Positions 20,006 to 30,854 of a DNA stretch of 64,000 nucleotides are shown here, in pieces (the first letter of the stretch is position 1; every line of letters starts with the position of its first letter). The notes beneath the pieces were generated by a model. That model did no database searches. It saw only the letters and a program-made list of their open reading frames with translations, and was not told the origin of the DNA. The stretch covers positions 43,558 through 107,557 of the forward strand of contig JAILLF010000036.1 in assembly GCA_024693365.1 (NCBI GenBank), given 5' to 3'. Position numbers and translations under genes: made by a program. This DNA comes from Acetatifactor sp. (GTDB taxonomy: Bacteria > Bacillota > Clostridia > Lachnospirales > Lachnospiraceae).

Positions 20006-22837
20006 ATGGCTGCAGCTTCTGGAAAAAACAATTCCGGGAGGAAGAGTTCTCCCGCGAAAAGTAGGTCGACGAGAAGCGGAAGTACGGGAAGAAAAACTTC
20101 CACCGCATCAAAAAAGAAAATAGATTACGAGCAGGCTGCAAAAGACAGTGCAATGTACCATGAGATTGGCTTAATTATTATGTTCGTTGCAATGGTCTTT
20201 CTGTTCCTTTGCAACTTCGGACTGATCGGAGCTTTCGGTAATTTTATCAGCGGCATAATGTTTGGCTTGTTTGGATTTACGGCATTTGTTGCTCCGGTAC
20301 TTGCCTTTTTGGGCCTTGCTTTTTGGTTTGCAAATCAGGGGAGTCCTACGGCGATTCGCAAGATGATTGCCGCTGGGGTTCTGTTTTTGATGGCCGGAGT
20401 TCTCTGCGAACTGTTTGCTGACAACGTAAAGGTGATGGAACAGTATTCCCTCGGTAAGATTTTTGAATTCTGCAAGACAAACCGTAAGGGCGGCGGTATT
20501 TTTGCCGGAAGCGTCGCCTATCTTTTGCATCATTATCTGGAGACGGTTGGGACCGTGCTGGTAGTCATTTTATTGAGTATTATTTCCGTGATTCTTCTTA
20601 CGGAGCGATCCCTTCTTGACGGCGTGAAAAATGGCGGTGAGAGGATCCGCGAGAAGTCAAGGGAAAATGCTGAGATCAGAAAAGAACTGGCTGAGAGAAG
20701 ACGGGAAGAGCAGGACAGCCTTAGGGAGACCAGGATTGAAGAAAGAAAGCTAAAAGAGCTTGATCGTGAGGAGGAGCGCCGTAGAAAAGCGGAGGAACGT
20801 GAGAACGAGAAAATCCTTCGCATGGACAAGAAGGTAACCGGAGTTAGTAAGGATACTGCCTTGAAAAATGGCGGAAGCGGTGTTGACGGAAAAGGGAAAA
20901 AGAATGACGTACATGAGATTATTTACGTCGAGGATCCAGAAACAAAGGCCGCCGCAGCCAGATTGCCCAAAGCCCAGACAATCAATGACATTCCTGAGCC
21001 AGTGATTGTCGGGAAAAGAGCGGAAAAGAATACGGCCATGGCGGCAGTCAATGCCGTGGATGAAGAACTTTTGGAAGCAAAGAAGCGCATGGAAGCGCAG
21101 TATCAGCGTGACCAGTATGTCAGAAACTCCGAAAGCGGAAGGGAACGATTCCAAAAGGACGGCAGCATGCCCTTGCCAAAGGAGGCTGAGAACATTCAGG
21201 TTCACAGCGGGAACGTTGGTGACGGAAAAGGACATGGCGCAGCCGGATATCAAAATCCTTCGCCTGTCAGAAAAGCGGCTGCTGCGGATCAAAGCACGGC
21301 ACCGGATCAGTCAATTGGAAAGGAAATGCAGGCGGCTCCTAAAATGCCGAAGAAATATGTATTTCCGCCGCTGTCCAGACTGCAAAAAGGTGCAACCTCC
21401 ACCGCGGATAACAGCGCTGAATTAAAAGAAACGGCTCTTAGGTTACGTGATACCTTACATACCTTCGGAGTGAACGTGACCATCACGGACATCAGCCAAG
21501 GACCCAGCGTTACAAGATATGAATTACAGCCTGAGCAGGGCGTAAAGGTAAGCAAAATTGTTGGCCTTGCGGATGACATTAAACTGAATCTTGCGGCCAC
21601 GGACATCCGAATCGAAGCTCCGATTCCCGGAAAGGCAGCCATCGGTATCGAAGTGCCGAACAAAGAGAACATGATGGTGGCCCTTCGTGATCTGCTCGAG
21701 AGCAAGCAGTTTCAGGATTTCGATTCCAAGCTGGCTTTTGCCGTTGGTAAGGACATTGCAGGTCAGACCGTTGTGGCGGACATTGCCAAGATGCCCCACA
21801 TGCTGATCGCGGGATCTACCGGTTCCGGTAAGTCCGTCTGCATCAATACTTTGATTATGAGTATTTTGTACAAGGCCCATCCGGATGACGTAAAGCTCAT
21901 CATGGTAGACCCAAAAGTCGTGGAGCTTTCCGTTTACAATGGAATCCCGCACCTTTTGATCCCCGTCGTGACAGATCCGAAAAAGGCTTCCGCGGCACTT
22001 CACTGGGCAGTGTCGGAGATGGAAGACCGTTATCGCAAGTTTGCTGATTTCAACGTGCGTGACTTAAAGGGCTATAACAAGAAATTGGAAAGCATGCGTG
22101 ACAGTGGTGAGGGAGACGTTCCGAGAAAGCTGCCTCAGATCGTGATCATCGTCGACGAGCTTGCCGACCTGATGATGGTCAGCCCCGGAGAGGTGGAAGA
22201 ATCCATCTGCCGTCTGGCACAGTTGGCCAGGGCCTGCGGCATACATTTGATCATTGCAACGCAGAGACCGAGCGTTGACGTCATTACGGGTCTGATCAAG
22301 GCAAACATGCCGAGCCGCGTGGCCTTTGCCGTTTCCAGCGGCGTGGATTCCAGAACCATTTTGGACATGGTTGGCGCGGAAAAGCTTTTGGGTAAGGGCG
22401 ACATGCTCTTTTATCCACAAGGTTATTCAAAGCCCGCCAGAATCCAGGGGGCGTTTGTATCAGACAAGGAAGTTAGCGACGTTGTTGATTTCTTAAAGAA
22501 TCAGATGATCGGCAACGTTTACGACGAGAGAATCGTGGAAGCGATCCAGAACAGCGGTAACGCGTCCGGCGGCGGAGCGGCGTCAAGTTCTGGCGGACAG
22601 GGTTCCGGGCTGGATGAGTATTTTGAACAGGCTGGACGATTTGTCATCGAGAATAAGGAAAAGAACAAGGCATCCGTAGGAAGCCTTCAGAGACTGTTGA
22701 AAATAGGATTTAACCGTGCGGCAAGGATCATGGATCAGCTCTGTGAATACGGCGTTGTCGGTGAATCTGAGGGCACAAAGCCCCGTGAGGTCAGAATGAC
22801 CATGGAAGAATTTGAGCAGTTGCTCGATACCCTGTAA
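20006..22837 (+). CDS. DNA translocase FtsK/SpoIIIE
   Basis: Four N-terminal TMs, linker, [42 protein letters not shown]-terminal gamma winged helix ([24 protein letters not shown]). Confidence 0.96.
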   Translation: MAAASGKNNSGRKSSPAKSRSTRSGSTGRKTSTASKKKIDYEQAAKDSAMYHEIGLIIMFVAMVFLFLCNFGLIGAFGNFISGIMFGLFGFTAFVAPVLAFLGLAFWFANQGSPTAIRKMIAAGVLFLMAGVLCELFADNVKVMEQYSLGKIFEFCKTNRKGGGIFAGSVAYLLHHYLETVGTVLVVILLSIISVILLTERSLLDGVKNGGERIREKSRENAEIRKELAERRREEQDSLRETRIEERKLKELDREEERRRKAEERENEKILRMDKKVTGVSKDTALKNGGSGVDGKGKKNDVHEIIYVEDPETKAAAARLPKAQTINDIPEPVIVGKRAEKNTAMAAVNAVDEELLEAKKRMEAQYQRDQYVRNSESGRERFQKDGSMPLPKEAENIQVHSGNVGDGKGHGAAGYQNPSPVRKAAAADQSTAPDQSIGKEMQAAPKMPKKYVFPPLSRLQKGATSTADNSAELKETALRLRDTLHTFGVNVTITDISQGPSVTRYELQPEQGVKVSKIVGLADDIKLNLAATDIRIEAPIPGKAAIGIEVPNKENMMVALRDLLESKQFQDFDSKLAFAVGKDIAGQTVVADIAKMPHMLIAGSTGSGKSVCINTLIMSILYKAHPDDVKLIMVDPKVVELSVYNGIPHLLIPVVTDPKKASAALHWAVSEMEDRYRKFADFNVRDLKGYNKKLESMRDSGEGDVPRKLPQIVIIVDELADLMMVSPGEVEESICRLAQLARACGIHLIIATQRPSVDVITGLIKANMPSRVAFAVSSGVDSRTILDMVGAEKLLGKGDMLFYPQGYSKPARIQGAFVSDKEVSDVVDFLKNQMIGNVYDERIVEAIQNSGNASGGGAASSSGGQGSGLDEYFEQAGRFVIENKEKNKASVGSLQRLLKIGFNRAARIMDQLCEYGVVGESEGTKPREVRMTMEEFEQLLDTL

Positions 22838-22873
22838 ATGATTACAAGGAAACGTGAATTGTGAGGTAAGGAA

Positions 22874-24544
22874 ATGAAGTCAGACATTGAAATCGCGCAG
22901 GAAGCGGTAATGAAGCCCATAACGGAGATTGCGGCAAAGCTTGGACTTGAGCCGGAGGATTTGGAGCTTTATGGAAAATATAAGGCAAAGATATCGGAGG
23001 ATTATTTGAAGAAGATTCAGGATCGTCCTAACGGTAAGCTGATCCTGATGACGGCCATCAATCCGACGCCCGCAGGAGAAGGCAAGACGACAACTACGGT
23101 TGGTCTTGGCGAAGCCTTTGGCAAAATGGGAAAGAAAGCAGTGATCGCGCTTCGCGAGCCATCCCTTGGCCCTTGTTTTGGCATTAAGGGTGGTGCTGCA
23201 GGAGGCGGTTATGCGCAGGTGGTTCCCATGGAGGAACTGAATCTTCATTTTACCGGTGATTTCCATGCGATTACTTCCGCAAACAATTTGCTTGCAGCGC
23301 TTTTGGACAATTCCATGCAGCAGGGAAATCCCTTAAACATTGATCCAAGACAGGTCGTTTGGAAGAGATGTCTTGATATGAATGACAGGGCGCTCCGCAA
23401 CGTAATCGTTGGTCTTGGCGGAAAAACGGAAGGCGTTGTCAGGGAAGATCATTTTGTCATTACCGTAGCCAGTGAGATTATGGCGATTCTATGCCTGGCT
23501 ACGGACATGAAAGACTTAAAGGAAAGGCTTTCGAAGATTGTGGTGGCTTACACCTATCAGGGAGAACCTGTCACCGCTGGTCAGCTTCAGGCCGTTGGTT
23601 CCATGGCAGCGCTCCTAAAGGATGCGATGCAGCCGAATCTGATCCAGACCTTAGAGCATACGCCTGCTCTTGTACACGGCGGTCCCTTCGCAAACATCGC
23701 TCATGGTTGCAATTCCGTGCGTGCCACGAAGGCTGCATTGAAGATGGCGGATTACGTGGTGACGGAGGCCGGATTTGGCGCTGACCTTGGCGCTGAAAAG
23801 TTCTTTGACGTAAAGTGCCGCATGGCTGCATTAAAGCCAGATGCCGTTGTTTTGGTGGCGACAATCCGCGCGTTGAAGTATAACGGAGGCGTTCCTAAGG
23901 CAGAACTGGGAGTTGAGAATCTGGATGCCTTAAAGAAGGGCATCGTCAATCTGGAAAAGCACATAGAGAATTTACAGAAATATGACGTTCCCGTGGTCGT
24001 TACGTTGAACTCCTTCGTGACCGACAGTGATGCAGAGACGGATTACGTGAAAAACTTCTGTGAGGAGAGAGGATGTGAATTTGCGCTCTCCGAAGTTTGG
24101 GCAAAAGGCGGCGAGGGTGGAATTGCACTCGCGGAAAAGGTATTAAAGACGCTGGAGGAGAAGGAAAGCCATTTCCATCCCCTGTATTCGGACGAGCTGA
24201 GCCTTACGGAAAAGATCGAGACCGTTGCAAAGGAAATCTACGGAGCGGGAAGCGTAAAGTATGCGCCTGCCGCCATTAAACAGTTAAAGAAGCTCGAGGA
24301 ACTGGGATTCGGAAATCTTCCCGTTTGCATGGCGAAAACGCAGTATTCCCTTTCCGACGATGCGACGCTGCTTGGCAGGCCTGACGGATTCGAGATGAAC
24401 GTCAGGGAAGCATATGTTTCAGCCGGAGCCGGGTTCGTTGTGGTACTGACCGGTACGGTCATGACTATGCCTGGTCTTTCAAAGGCACCTGCAGCCTATA
24501 ACATCGACGTAAATGAAGAGGGTAAGATTACCGGATTGTTCTGA
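22874..24544 (+). CDS. fhs: Formate--tetrahydrofolate ligase
   Basis: [69 protein letters not shown]. Confidence 0.98.
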   Translation: MKSDIEIAQEAVMKPITEIAAKLGLEPEDLELYGKYKAKISEDYLKKIQDRPNGKLILMTAINPTPAGEGKTTTTVGLGEAFGKMGKKAVIALREPSLGPCFGIKGGAAGGGYAQVVPMEELNLHFTGDFHAITSANNLLAALLDNSMQQGNPLNIDPRQVVWKRCLDMNDRALRNVIVGLGGKTEGVVREDHFVITVASEIMAILCLATDMKDLKERLSKIVVAYTYQGEPVTAGQLQAVGSMAALLKDAMQPNLIQTLEHTPALVHGGPFANIAHGCNSVRATKAALKMADYVVTEAGFGADLGAEKFFDVKCRMAALKPDAVVLVATIRALKYNGGVPKAELGVENLDALKKGIVNLEKHIENLQKYDVPVVVTLNSFVTDSDAETDYVKNFCEERGCEFALSEVWAKGGEGGIALAEKVLKTLEEKESHFHPLYSDELSLTEKIETVAKEIYGAGSVKYAPAAIKQLKKLEELGFGNLPVCMAKTQYSLSDDATLLGRPDGFEMNVREAYVSAGAGFVVVLTGTVMTMPGLSKAPAAYNIDVNEEGKITGLF

Positions 24545-24588
24545 TTTTATTTGTTTTACTTGAAAAAAAGTTCAAGAACGAATAAAAT
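24544..24588. other. Nested inverted repeat / RNA hairpin between fhs and folD
   Basis: ATTTTATTTGTT...AACGAATAAAAT outer arms (one wobble) enclosing CTTGAA-A5G-TTCAAG. Confidence 0.6.
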
Positions 24589-24651
24589 GTGAATGATAAA
24601 AAATTAACGTTAACAGCGTTGACACATTCAAAAAGAAATGGAGAGAAAAAC

Positions 24652-25500
24652 ATGCCCACGATCATTGACGGAAAAGCGATCTCAACGCAGATCAAGGATG
24701 AGTTAAAGGAACAAGTTGCAAAAATGAAGGCAGAGGGGATCACGCTTTGCCTTGCCGTGATTCAAGTTGGTGCGGATCCCGCATCCTGCGTATACGTTCG
24801 CAACAAGAAAAAGGCATGTGAATACATAGGCATTGAGTCTCTATCCTACGAGCTTCCGGAGGAGACGACGCAGGAGGAACTTTTGAATCTGATCAAAGAA
24901 TTAAATGCGAGAAAGGACGTCAATGGCATTTTGGTTCAACTTCCCTTGCCAAAAGGATTGGATGAGGAGAAAATCCTGGATGCGATTGATCCTTTGAAGG
25001 ACGTGGACGGCTTCCATCCCATGAACGTCGGGAACCTGAGCATTGGAAGAAAGGGCTTTGTCTCCTGTACGCCAGCTGGCGTAATACAGCTCTTAAAGCG
25101 TTCCGGCATTCAAATCGAGGGCAAGGAATGCGTAGTTGTTGGCAGAAGTAACATTGTTGGTAAGCCTATGAGCATGTTGCTCCTTCGCGAGAACGGTACC
25201 GTTACGACGGCACACAGCCGCACGAAGAACCTTCAGGAAGTGACCAAGCGAGCTGACATCCTTGTGGCAGCCGTTGGCAAGCCCCGCATGATCACGGCAG
25301 ACTACGTAAAGGATGGTGCGGTGGTGATCGACGTTGGCATTCATCGCAATGAAGACAATAAGCTTTGCGGCGACGTGGATTATGAAAGCGTTGCACCTAA
25401 ATGCAGTGCCATTACGCCAGTTCCCGGCGGCGTTGGTCCCATGACCATTGCCATGCTGATGAAGAACTGCGTTGAATCCTATTCGCTTCAGAATCAATAG
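24652..25500 (+). CDS. folD: Bifunctional methylenetetrahydrofolate dehydrogenase / methenyltetrahydrofolate cyclohydrolase
   Basis: VGADPASCVYVRNKKKACEYIGI; GILVQLPLPKGLDEEKILDAIDPLKDVDGFHPMNVG; VVGRSNIVGKPM; ATG 24652 with GGAGAG upstream. Confidence 0.97.
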   Translation: MPTIIDGKAISTQIKDELKEQVAKMKAEGITLCLAVIQVGADPASCVYVRNKKKACEYIGIESLSYELPEETTQEELLNLIKELNARKDVNGILVQLPLPKGLDEEKILDAIDPLKDVDGFHPMNVGNLSIGRKGFVSCTPAGVIQLLKRSGIQIEGKECVVVGRSNIVGKPMSMLLLRENGTVTTAHSRTKNLQEVTKRADILVAAVGKPRMITADYVKDGAVVIDVGIHRNEDNKLCGDVDYESVAPKCSAITPVPGGVGPMTIAMLMKNCVESYSLQNQ

Positions 25501-25517
25501 AACCGGAGGGAGAAGAA

Positions 25518-26399
25518 ATGCGTTGCCCAAAATGCGGAACGGATCTTCCGGAGGGTGCCCTGCTCTGTGAAAAATGCGGGGAAGAAATCCATATCGTACC
25601 GGATTATGATCCAACGCTAGACCTAAGCATCGGCATTGACGAGGAGGAAAGAACTCCCGGAGAACCTGTTCCTGATCCGGAAAAACCGAGGCAGGCCAAG
25701 CTTTATCTGCTTCGCGCGATGTTGATCTTACTTGCGCTTGTCGTCATTGGCTTGGCGATTGCCGCAAATAAGAACTTAAAGCGAATGCAATCGCCCCAAT
25801 ATCAGATTGCCCAAGCTGAAAAGTATCAAGGAATCGGGGAGTATGCTAAGGCGATTGAATGTTATTCCAAGGCGATAGAACTCGAAGAGGATAACGTTGG
25901 TTTATTGCAGCAATTGGCAGAAGTGTATTATCTCAAGAATGATCAGGCCTGGTATGAGGCGACGTTGCTTCAAATTCTTTCCCATAAGTCTGCAAGCTCT
26001 CAGCAAATTGACTGGGCGCTGGAGAAAATGATTCCGTTACTCATAAAGAAAGGCGATTTTGAAGGGATCAATCGTTTGCTTGGAAAGTATCCCAATGAGA
26101 AATTGCAGAAGGAAAATGAGGAGTATCTGGCTCCGAAACCGCGGTTTTCCCTGGAAGAAGGTACTTACGTGGACATCCAGTCCCTTAGCATTCTTTCCGA
26201 TGCGGAAGGGACGCTGTATTACACTTTGGACGGTACGGTGCCTGGAGAGACAAGCGAAACTTTCACGATGCCAATCGTGCTGGACCTCGGTGAGGTTACG
26301 ATCAAGGCGTGCCTCATCAATTCATATGGCGTAAAGAGTGAAGTCATTGAAGGAACCTATACGATTGTTGCGCCTGAGCCTAAACAGGAAAAGAAATAA
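25518..26399 (+). CDS. Zinc-ribbon / TM / TPR protein with C-terminal chitobiase-like (CHB_HEX_C) segment
   Basis: MRCPKCGTDLPEGALLCEKCG; one TM; TPR 'YQGIGEYAKAIECYSKAIELEEDN'; 'GTLYYTLDGTVPGETSETFTMPIVLDLGEVTIKA'. Confidence 0.75.
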   Translation: MRCPKCGTDLPEGALLCEKCGEEIHIVPDYDPTLDLSIGIDEEERTPGEPVPDPEKPRQAKLYLLRAMLILLALVVIGLAIAANKNLKRMQSPQYQIAQAEKYQGIGEYAKAIECYSKAIELEEDNVGLLQQLAEVYYLKNDQAWYEATLLQILSHKSASSQQIDWALEKMIPLLIKKGDFEGINRLLGKYPNEKLQKENEEYLAPKPRFSLEEGTYVDIQSLSILSDAEGTLYYTLDGTVPGETSETFTMPIVLDLGEVTIKACLINSYGVKSEVIEGTYTIVAPEPKQEKK

Positions 26400-26446
26400 T
26401 TGCTATATGCAAATATATAAATCCCAAGAGGATGGAGAGGTGGAGT

Positions 26447-27325
26447 ATGTACAAGATTTTAAAGAAACAGGAATTGACGACAAACATTTATTTGATGGAG
26501 GTGGAAGCTCCAAGAGTTGCCCAGAGTTGTCTGCCCGGACAATTTGTCATCGTGCGCATGGACAAGGATGCGGAGAGAATCCCGTTGACCATTTGTGATT
26601 ACGATCGCAAGGCGGGTACGATCACGATCGTATTCCAGACCGTTGGCGCAGGAACCACGATGATGGCAGAGCTTTCTGAAGGAGACTGCTTCCATGATTT
26701 TGTGGGACCTCTTGGATGTCCTTCCGAGCTGGTGAAGGAAGACCTTGAGAGCCTCAAGAAGAAGAATATCCTGTTCGTGGCAGGCGGCGTTGGTACTGCT
26801 CCGGTTTATCCTCAGGTAAAATGGCTTCATGAAAATGGTGTTGCCGCAGACGTGATCATGGGCAGCAAGACCAAGGATCTTTTGATTCTTGAGAAGGAGA
26901 TGGAGGCTGTTGCCGGAAATCTCTATGTTACCACGGATGACGGATCTTACGGCAGAAGCGGCATGGTTACCCAGGTGATAAAGGATCTGGTAGCCGAAGG
27001 CAAAAAGTATGACGTATGCATTGCCATTGGGCCCATGATCATGATGAAGTTTGTTTGCCTCCTTACCAAGGAGCTTGAGATTCCCACCATTGTCAGCCTG
27101 AATCCCATCATGGTGGATGGTACCGGCATGTGCGGAGCATGCAGAGTTACGGTTGGCGGCAAGGTAAAGTTTGCCTGCGTTGACGGTCCTGAGTTTGACG
27201 GACATCAGGTAAACTTCGATGAAGCAATGAGAAGACAAACTATCTACAGAACCGAGGAAGGTCGTGCCATGCTTGCACTGCAGGAAGGCGACACCCATCA
27301 CGGCGGATGCGGAAATTGCAACTAA
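26447..27325 (+). CDS. Sulfide/dihydroorotate dehydrogenase-like FAD/NAD-binding protein, NfnA-like subunit
   Basis: LPGQFVIVRMD, PLTICDYD, FVAGGVGTAPVYPQVKWL, C-terminal [2Fe-2S] ligands VDGTGMCGACRVTVGGKVKFACVDGPEFDGH. Confidence 0.9.
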   Translation: MYKILKKQELTTNIYLMEVEAPRVAQSCLPGQFVIVRMDKDAERIPLTICDYDRKAGTITIVFQTVGAGTTMMAELSEGDCFHDFVGPLGCPSELVKEDLESLKKKNILFVAGGVGTAPVYPQVKWLHENGVAADVIMGSKTKDLLILEKEMEAVAGNLYVTTDDGSYGRSGMVTQVIKDLVAEGKKYDVCIAIGPMIMMKFVCLLTKELEIPTIVSLNPIMVDGTGMCGACRVTVGGKVKFACVDGPEFDGHQVNFDEAMRRQTIYRTEEGRAMLALQEGDTHHGGCGNCN

Positions 27326-27360
27326 TTCGAAAACTCTGGAAAGGATAATGGTGAAAATAC

Positions 27361-28743
27361 ATGGACGTTATGACAAAGATTCCCGTTCGGGAGCAGGATG
27401 CCAAGGTAAGGGCAACGAACTTCGAGGAGGTTTGCCTTGGTTACAATCAAGAGGAGGCTATGTGTGAGGCTTCCAGATGCATCAACTGCAAGAATGCACA
27501 GTGCGTAAAGGGTTGTCCCGTTGCAATTGACATTCCCGCTTTCATTCATGAGGTGAAGGAAGGAAATATTGAAAAGGCATATCAGATCATCAGTGAAGCC
27601 AGTGCGCTTCCCGCAGTTTGCGGACGCGTATGTCCCCAGGAGAGCCAGTGTGAAGGAAAGTGCATCCGCGGCATCAAGGGTGATCCTATCTCCATCGGAA
27701 AGCTTGAGCGTTTCGTTGCTGACTGGGCCAGAGAGAATGGCATTAAGCCCCAGGGCGCAACGGAAAAGAAGGGCAAGAAGGTTGCCGTGATCGGTTCCGG
27801 TCCTGCCGGACTTACCTGCGCGGGTGACCTTGCAAAGGCTGGTTATGACGTTACGATCTTTGAGGCACTGCATGAGGCAGGCGGCGTGCTTGTTTACGGC
27901 ATCCCTGAGTTCCGTCTTCCCAAGGAGGCAGTTGTTGCAAAGGAGATTGAGAACGTTAAGGCTCTTGGCGTTAAGATCGAAACCAACGTGGTTATCGGCA
28001 AGTCCGTGACTATCGACGAACTCATGGAGAAAGAAGGCTTCTCTGCCGTATTCATCGGTTCCGGCGCCGGACTTCCCAAGTTTATGGGAATCCCCGGAGA
28101 GAACTCCAACGGTGTATTCTCCGCAAACGAGTACTTGACCAGAAGCAATCTTATGAAGGCGTTTAACCCTGCAAGTCCTACTCCCATCATGAGAGGGAAA
28201 AAGGTTGCCGTCGTAGGCGGCGGAAACGTGGCAATGGATGCTGCAAGAACCGCGCTGAGACTTGGCGCAGAGGTTCATATTGTATACAGAAGAAGTGAGG
28301 AAGAACTTCCCGCGAGAGTGGAAGAGGTGCATCATGCAAAGGAAGAGGGCATCATATTTGACCTTCTCACCAATCCCACCGAGATCATTGCTGACGAGAA
28401 GGGCTGGGTAACCGGCATGAAGTGCATCAAGATGGAGCTTGGCGAGCCTGACGAATCTGGAAGACGCCGTCCCGTTGAGGTTCCCGGTTCAGAGTTTGTA
28501 ATGGAGCTCGATACCGTGATCATGTCCCTTGGTACTTCTCCCAATCCCTTGATCTCCTCCACGACGGAAGGTCTTGAGACCAACAAGTGGAAGTGCATCA
28601 TTGCAGACGAGGAGAACGGAAAGACCACGAAGGAAGGCGTTTACGCAGGCGGAGACGCCGTTACCGGCGCCGCTACCGTTATTCTTGCGATGGGTGCAGG
28701 AAAAGCTGCTGCAAAAGGAATTGACGAGTATTTAAGTAAATAA
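27361..28743 (+). CDS. NADPH-dependent glutamate synthase small-subunit-like oxidoreductase (GltA/NfnB-like)
   Basis: ASRCINCKNAQCVKGCPVAIDIPAFI; CGRVCPQESQCEGKC; GSGPAGLTCAGDLAKAGYDVTIFEA; directly downstream of NfnA-like gene. Confidence 0.93.
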   Translation: MDVMTKIPVREQDAKVRATNFEEVCLGYNQEEAMCEASRCINCKNAQCVKGCPVAIDIPAFIHEVKEGNIEKAYQIISEASALPAVCGRVCPQESQCEGKCIRGIKGDPISIGKLERFVADWARENGIKPQGATEKKGKKVAVIGSGPAGLTCAGDLAKAGYDVTIFEALHEAGGVLVYGIPEFRLPKEAVVAKEIENVKALGVKIETNVVIGKSVTIDELMEKEGFSAVFIGSGAGLPKFMGIPGENSNGVFSANEYLTRSNLMKAFNPASPTPIMRGKKVAVVGGGNVAMDAARTALRLGAEVHIVYRRSEEELPARVEEVHHAKEEGIIFDLLTNPTEIIADEKGWVTGMKCIKMELGEPDESGRRRPVEVPGSEFVMELDTVIMSLGTSPNPLISSTTEGLETNKWKCIIADEENGKTTKEGVYAGGDAVTGAATVILAMGAGKAAAKGIDEYLSK

Positions 28744-28804
28744 AGAATTGGTTCACGTATGACTTACTTGCTAAAACTTTCAAAAGAAAGGCGGAGTACG
28801 CTGT

Positions 28805-29683
28805 ATGGCATGGTGTCCGATCTGTAAAAACGAATATCGTCCCGGAATCAAGGTATGTGCGGATTGTGGGGCAGAGTTAGTTGAGAAATTGGAAGAAAAC
28901 CCTAGGACGACGCTTGTTGCCGGGGATGAGGACATGCTTCAAAACGTAAATGATTTCCTTAAGGCGGGTGGCGTAAAGAGCGGTGAGATCACCTTTTCGC
29001 CTGAGCATAACATGCATGCGCTGTCGGTAGTTAATTCTGAGCTAAACAGGGCGACGGAAGTTGCACAGGCATACATGAAGGAACATACCAGCAGGATGGA
29101 AAAGAAGGCTCGTGAGCAGGCCATGGCCAATGCCACGCCGCAGGAGCGTGAGGAAATGGCCAAGATGGCTACGGTTAGGCAAGCGAACCTTCGTCCAGCC
29201 ACCGTTTATGAAAGCAGTGCAAAGAAGATGGAAGAGAACAAAGCTTCCGCTTGGAGCCTGCTTGTGATCGGCGGTGCCGGCATCCTTCTGATCGCATTGT
29301 GCCTTCTTGGAATCATACCGGTTCCAAGCATGTTCAAGGGATCCTATTTGTTCTTTGGCGTTATGGGTGCGCTTTGCGTGCTTTTCGTGATCATGGGCTT
29401 TGTTTCATTCAAGCATGCAAAGGGATTTGCGAAAGACGTTGAGGCTGAGAACGGCATAAGAGCATCCCTCGAGGAGTGGTGTAAGGAAAATCTAAAAGGC
29501 GAGGACATTGACCGGTTTATCAAGATGAGAGATCCCAGTCTCGAGGGCGAGTCGCTGTTTTTCCCGAGAAATGAACTCATTAAGGCGAGGATTAATCATC
29601 AGTTCATGAATCTGGATCAGGCTTTTTTGGATACGTTTGTCGATGAAGTGGTTTACGAGATGGTTTTTCCTGAGGACAAGTAA
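28805..29683 (+). CDS. Zinc-ribbon/DUF2007-like membrane protein
   Basis: MAWCPICKNEYRPGIKVCADCGAELVEKL; two central TM helices. Confidence 0.65.
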   Translation: MAWCPICKNEYRPGIKVCADCGAELVEKLEENPRTTLVAGDEDMLQNVNDFLKAGGVKSGEITFSPEHNMHALSVVNSELNRATEVAQAYMKEHTSRMEKKAREQAMANATPQEREEMAKMATVRQANLRPATVYESSAKKMEENKASAWSLLVIGGAGILLIALCLLGIIPVPSMFKGSYLFFGVMGALCVLFVIMGFVSFKHAKGFAKDVEAENGIRASLEEWCKENLKGEDIDRFIKMRDPSLEGESLFFPRNELIKARINHQFMNLDQAFLDTFVDEVVYEMVFPEDK

Positions 29684-29697
29684 GATCAACGGATAAT

Positions 29698-30177
29698 ATG
29701 AAGATTACCATTCTGTGCGTTGGAAAGATCAAAGAAAAATTTTATAGGGATGCCATAGCGGAATTTGAAAAAAGGCTTAGTCGTTATTGCAAGTTTGAGA
29801 TTCTGGAGGTTCCGGATGAACAAACGCCAGACGGCGCATCGCCGGCACTGCAGACCCAGATCAAGGATAAGGAAGGGTGCAGATTGCTGTCGAAGCTAAA
29901 GGATGATGCCTTTGTCTGTACGCTGGAGATCCGCGGGAAGAAAATGACTTCAGAAGAATTTTCTTCCTTTATGGAGCGAGCTGCCGTTCAGGGGAAGAGC
30001 CAAATCTTCTTTGTGATCGGCGGCTCTCTTGGTTTATCTGAGGCAGTCATGAAGAGATCGGATCAGGCAGTCAGCTTCTCTGACATGACGTTCCCGCATC
30101 AATTGATGCGAGTGATTCTTTGTGAGCAAATATACAGGGGATTCCGCATATTAAACAAGGAGCCGTATCACAAATGA
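29698..30177 (+). CDS. rlmH: 23S rRNA (pseudouridine(1915)-N(3))-methyltransferase RlmH
   Basis: MKITILCVGKIKEKFYRDAIAEFEKRLSRYCKFEILEV...FVIGGSLGLSEAV...SFSDMTFPHQLMRVILCEQIYRGFRILNKEPYHK. Confidence 0.97.
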   Translation: MKITILCVGKIKEKFYRDAIAEFEKRLSRYCKFEILEVPDEQTPDGASPALQTQIKDKEGCRLLSKLKDDAFVCTLEIRGKKMTSEEFSSFMERAAVQGKSQIFFVIGGSLGLSEAVMKRSDQAVSFSDMTFPHQLMRVILCEQIYRGFRILNKEPYHK

Positions 30178-30842
30178 GTGGAAAGAAAGATACCGGACTG
30201 AAGAAGAAAAAGGAACTGGCAAAGAAGGTTATTGCGCTGCTTAAGGAAGAATATCCCAATTCCGACTGCACGCTGGAATATGACAGGGATCAGGCGTGGA
30301 AGCTGTTGGTCAGCGTGCGCCTGGCGGCACAGTGTACGGATGCCCGCGTGAACGTGGTTGTGGAAAAGCTTTACCAATGTTTTCCGGACGTAAACGCCCT
30401 GGCGGAGGCTCCCGTGGAAGAAATTGAAAAACTGGTGCATCCCTGCGGTCTTGGAAACAGTAAGGCGAGGGACATTAGCGCCTGCATGAAAATGCTGAGG
30501 GACGTCTATAAGGGAATCGTGCCCGATACCATGGAAGAGCTTCTAAAGCTTCCGGGCGTTGGAAGAAAGAGTGCCAATTTGGTTTTGGGTGACGTTTTCG
30601 GGAAACCTGCCATTGTGACGGATACGCATTGCATAAGGCTTTCTAACAGAATAGGACTTGTTGAAGGGATAAAGGAGCCTGGCAAGGTTGAGAAAGAACT
30701 TTGGAAGATCATTCCTCCGGAAGAAGGAAATGAATTGTGCCACAGGCTGGTGGATCACGGACGGGCCGTCTGTACGGCCAGAACCAAGCCGTATTGTGAT
30801 AAATGTTGCCTAAAGGACGTTTGTGCAAAGGTGGGAGTATAG
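30174..30842 (+). CDS. nth: Endonuclease III
   Basis: LVSVRLAAQCTDARVNVV; LLKLPGVGRKSANLVLGDVFGKPAIVTDTHCIRLSNR; C-terminal FeS cysteines. Confidence 0.95.
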   Translation: MSGKKDTGLKKKKELAKKVIALLKEEYPNSDCTLEYDRDQAWKLLVSVRLAAQCTDARVNVVVEKLYQCFPDVNALAEAPVEEIEKLVHPCGLGNSKARDISACMKMLRDVYKGIVPDTMEELLKLPGVGRKSANLVLGDVFGKPAIVTDTHCIRLSNRIGLVEGIKEPGKVEKELWKIIPPEEGNELCHRLVDHGRAVCTARTKPYCDKCCLKDVCAKVGV

Positions 30843-30854
30843 GAGGGGATACGC

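Noticed and set aside
24604-24613. TTAACGTTAA upstream of folD as a Rex box
   Set aside because: Arm order and spacing do not fit TTGTTAA-N4-TTAACAA; only a short palindrome.
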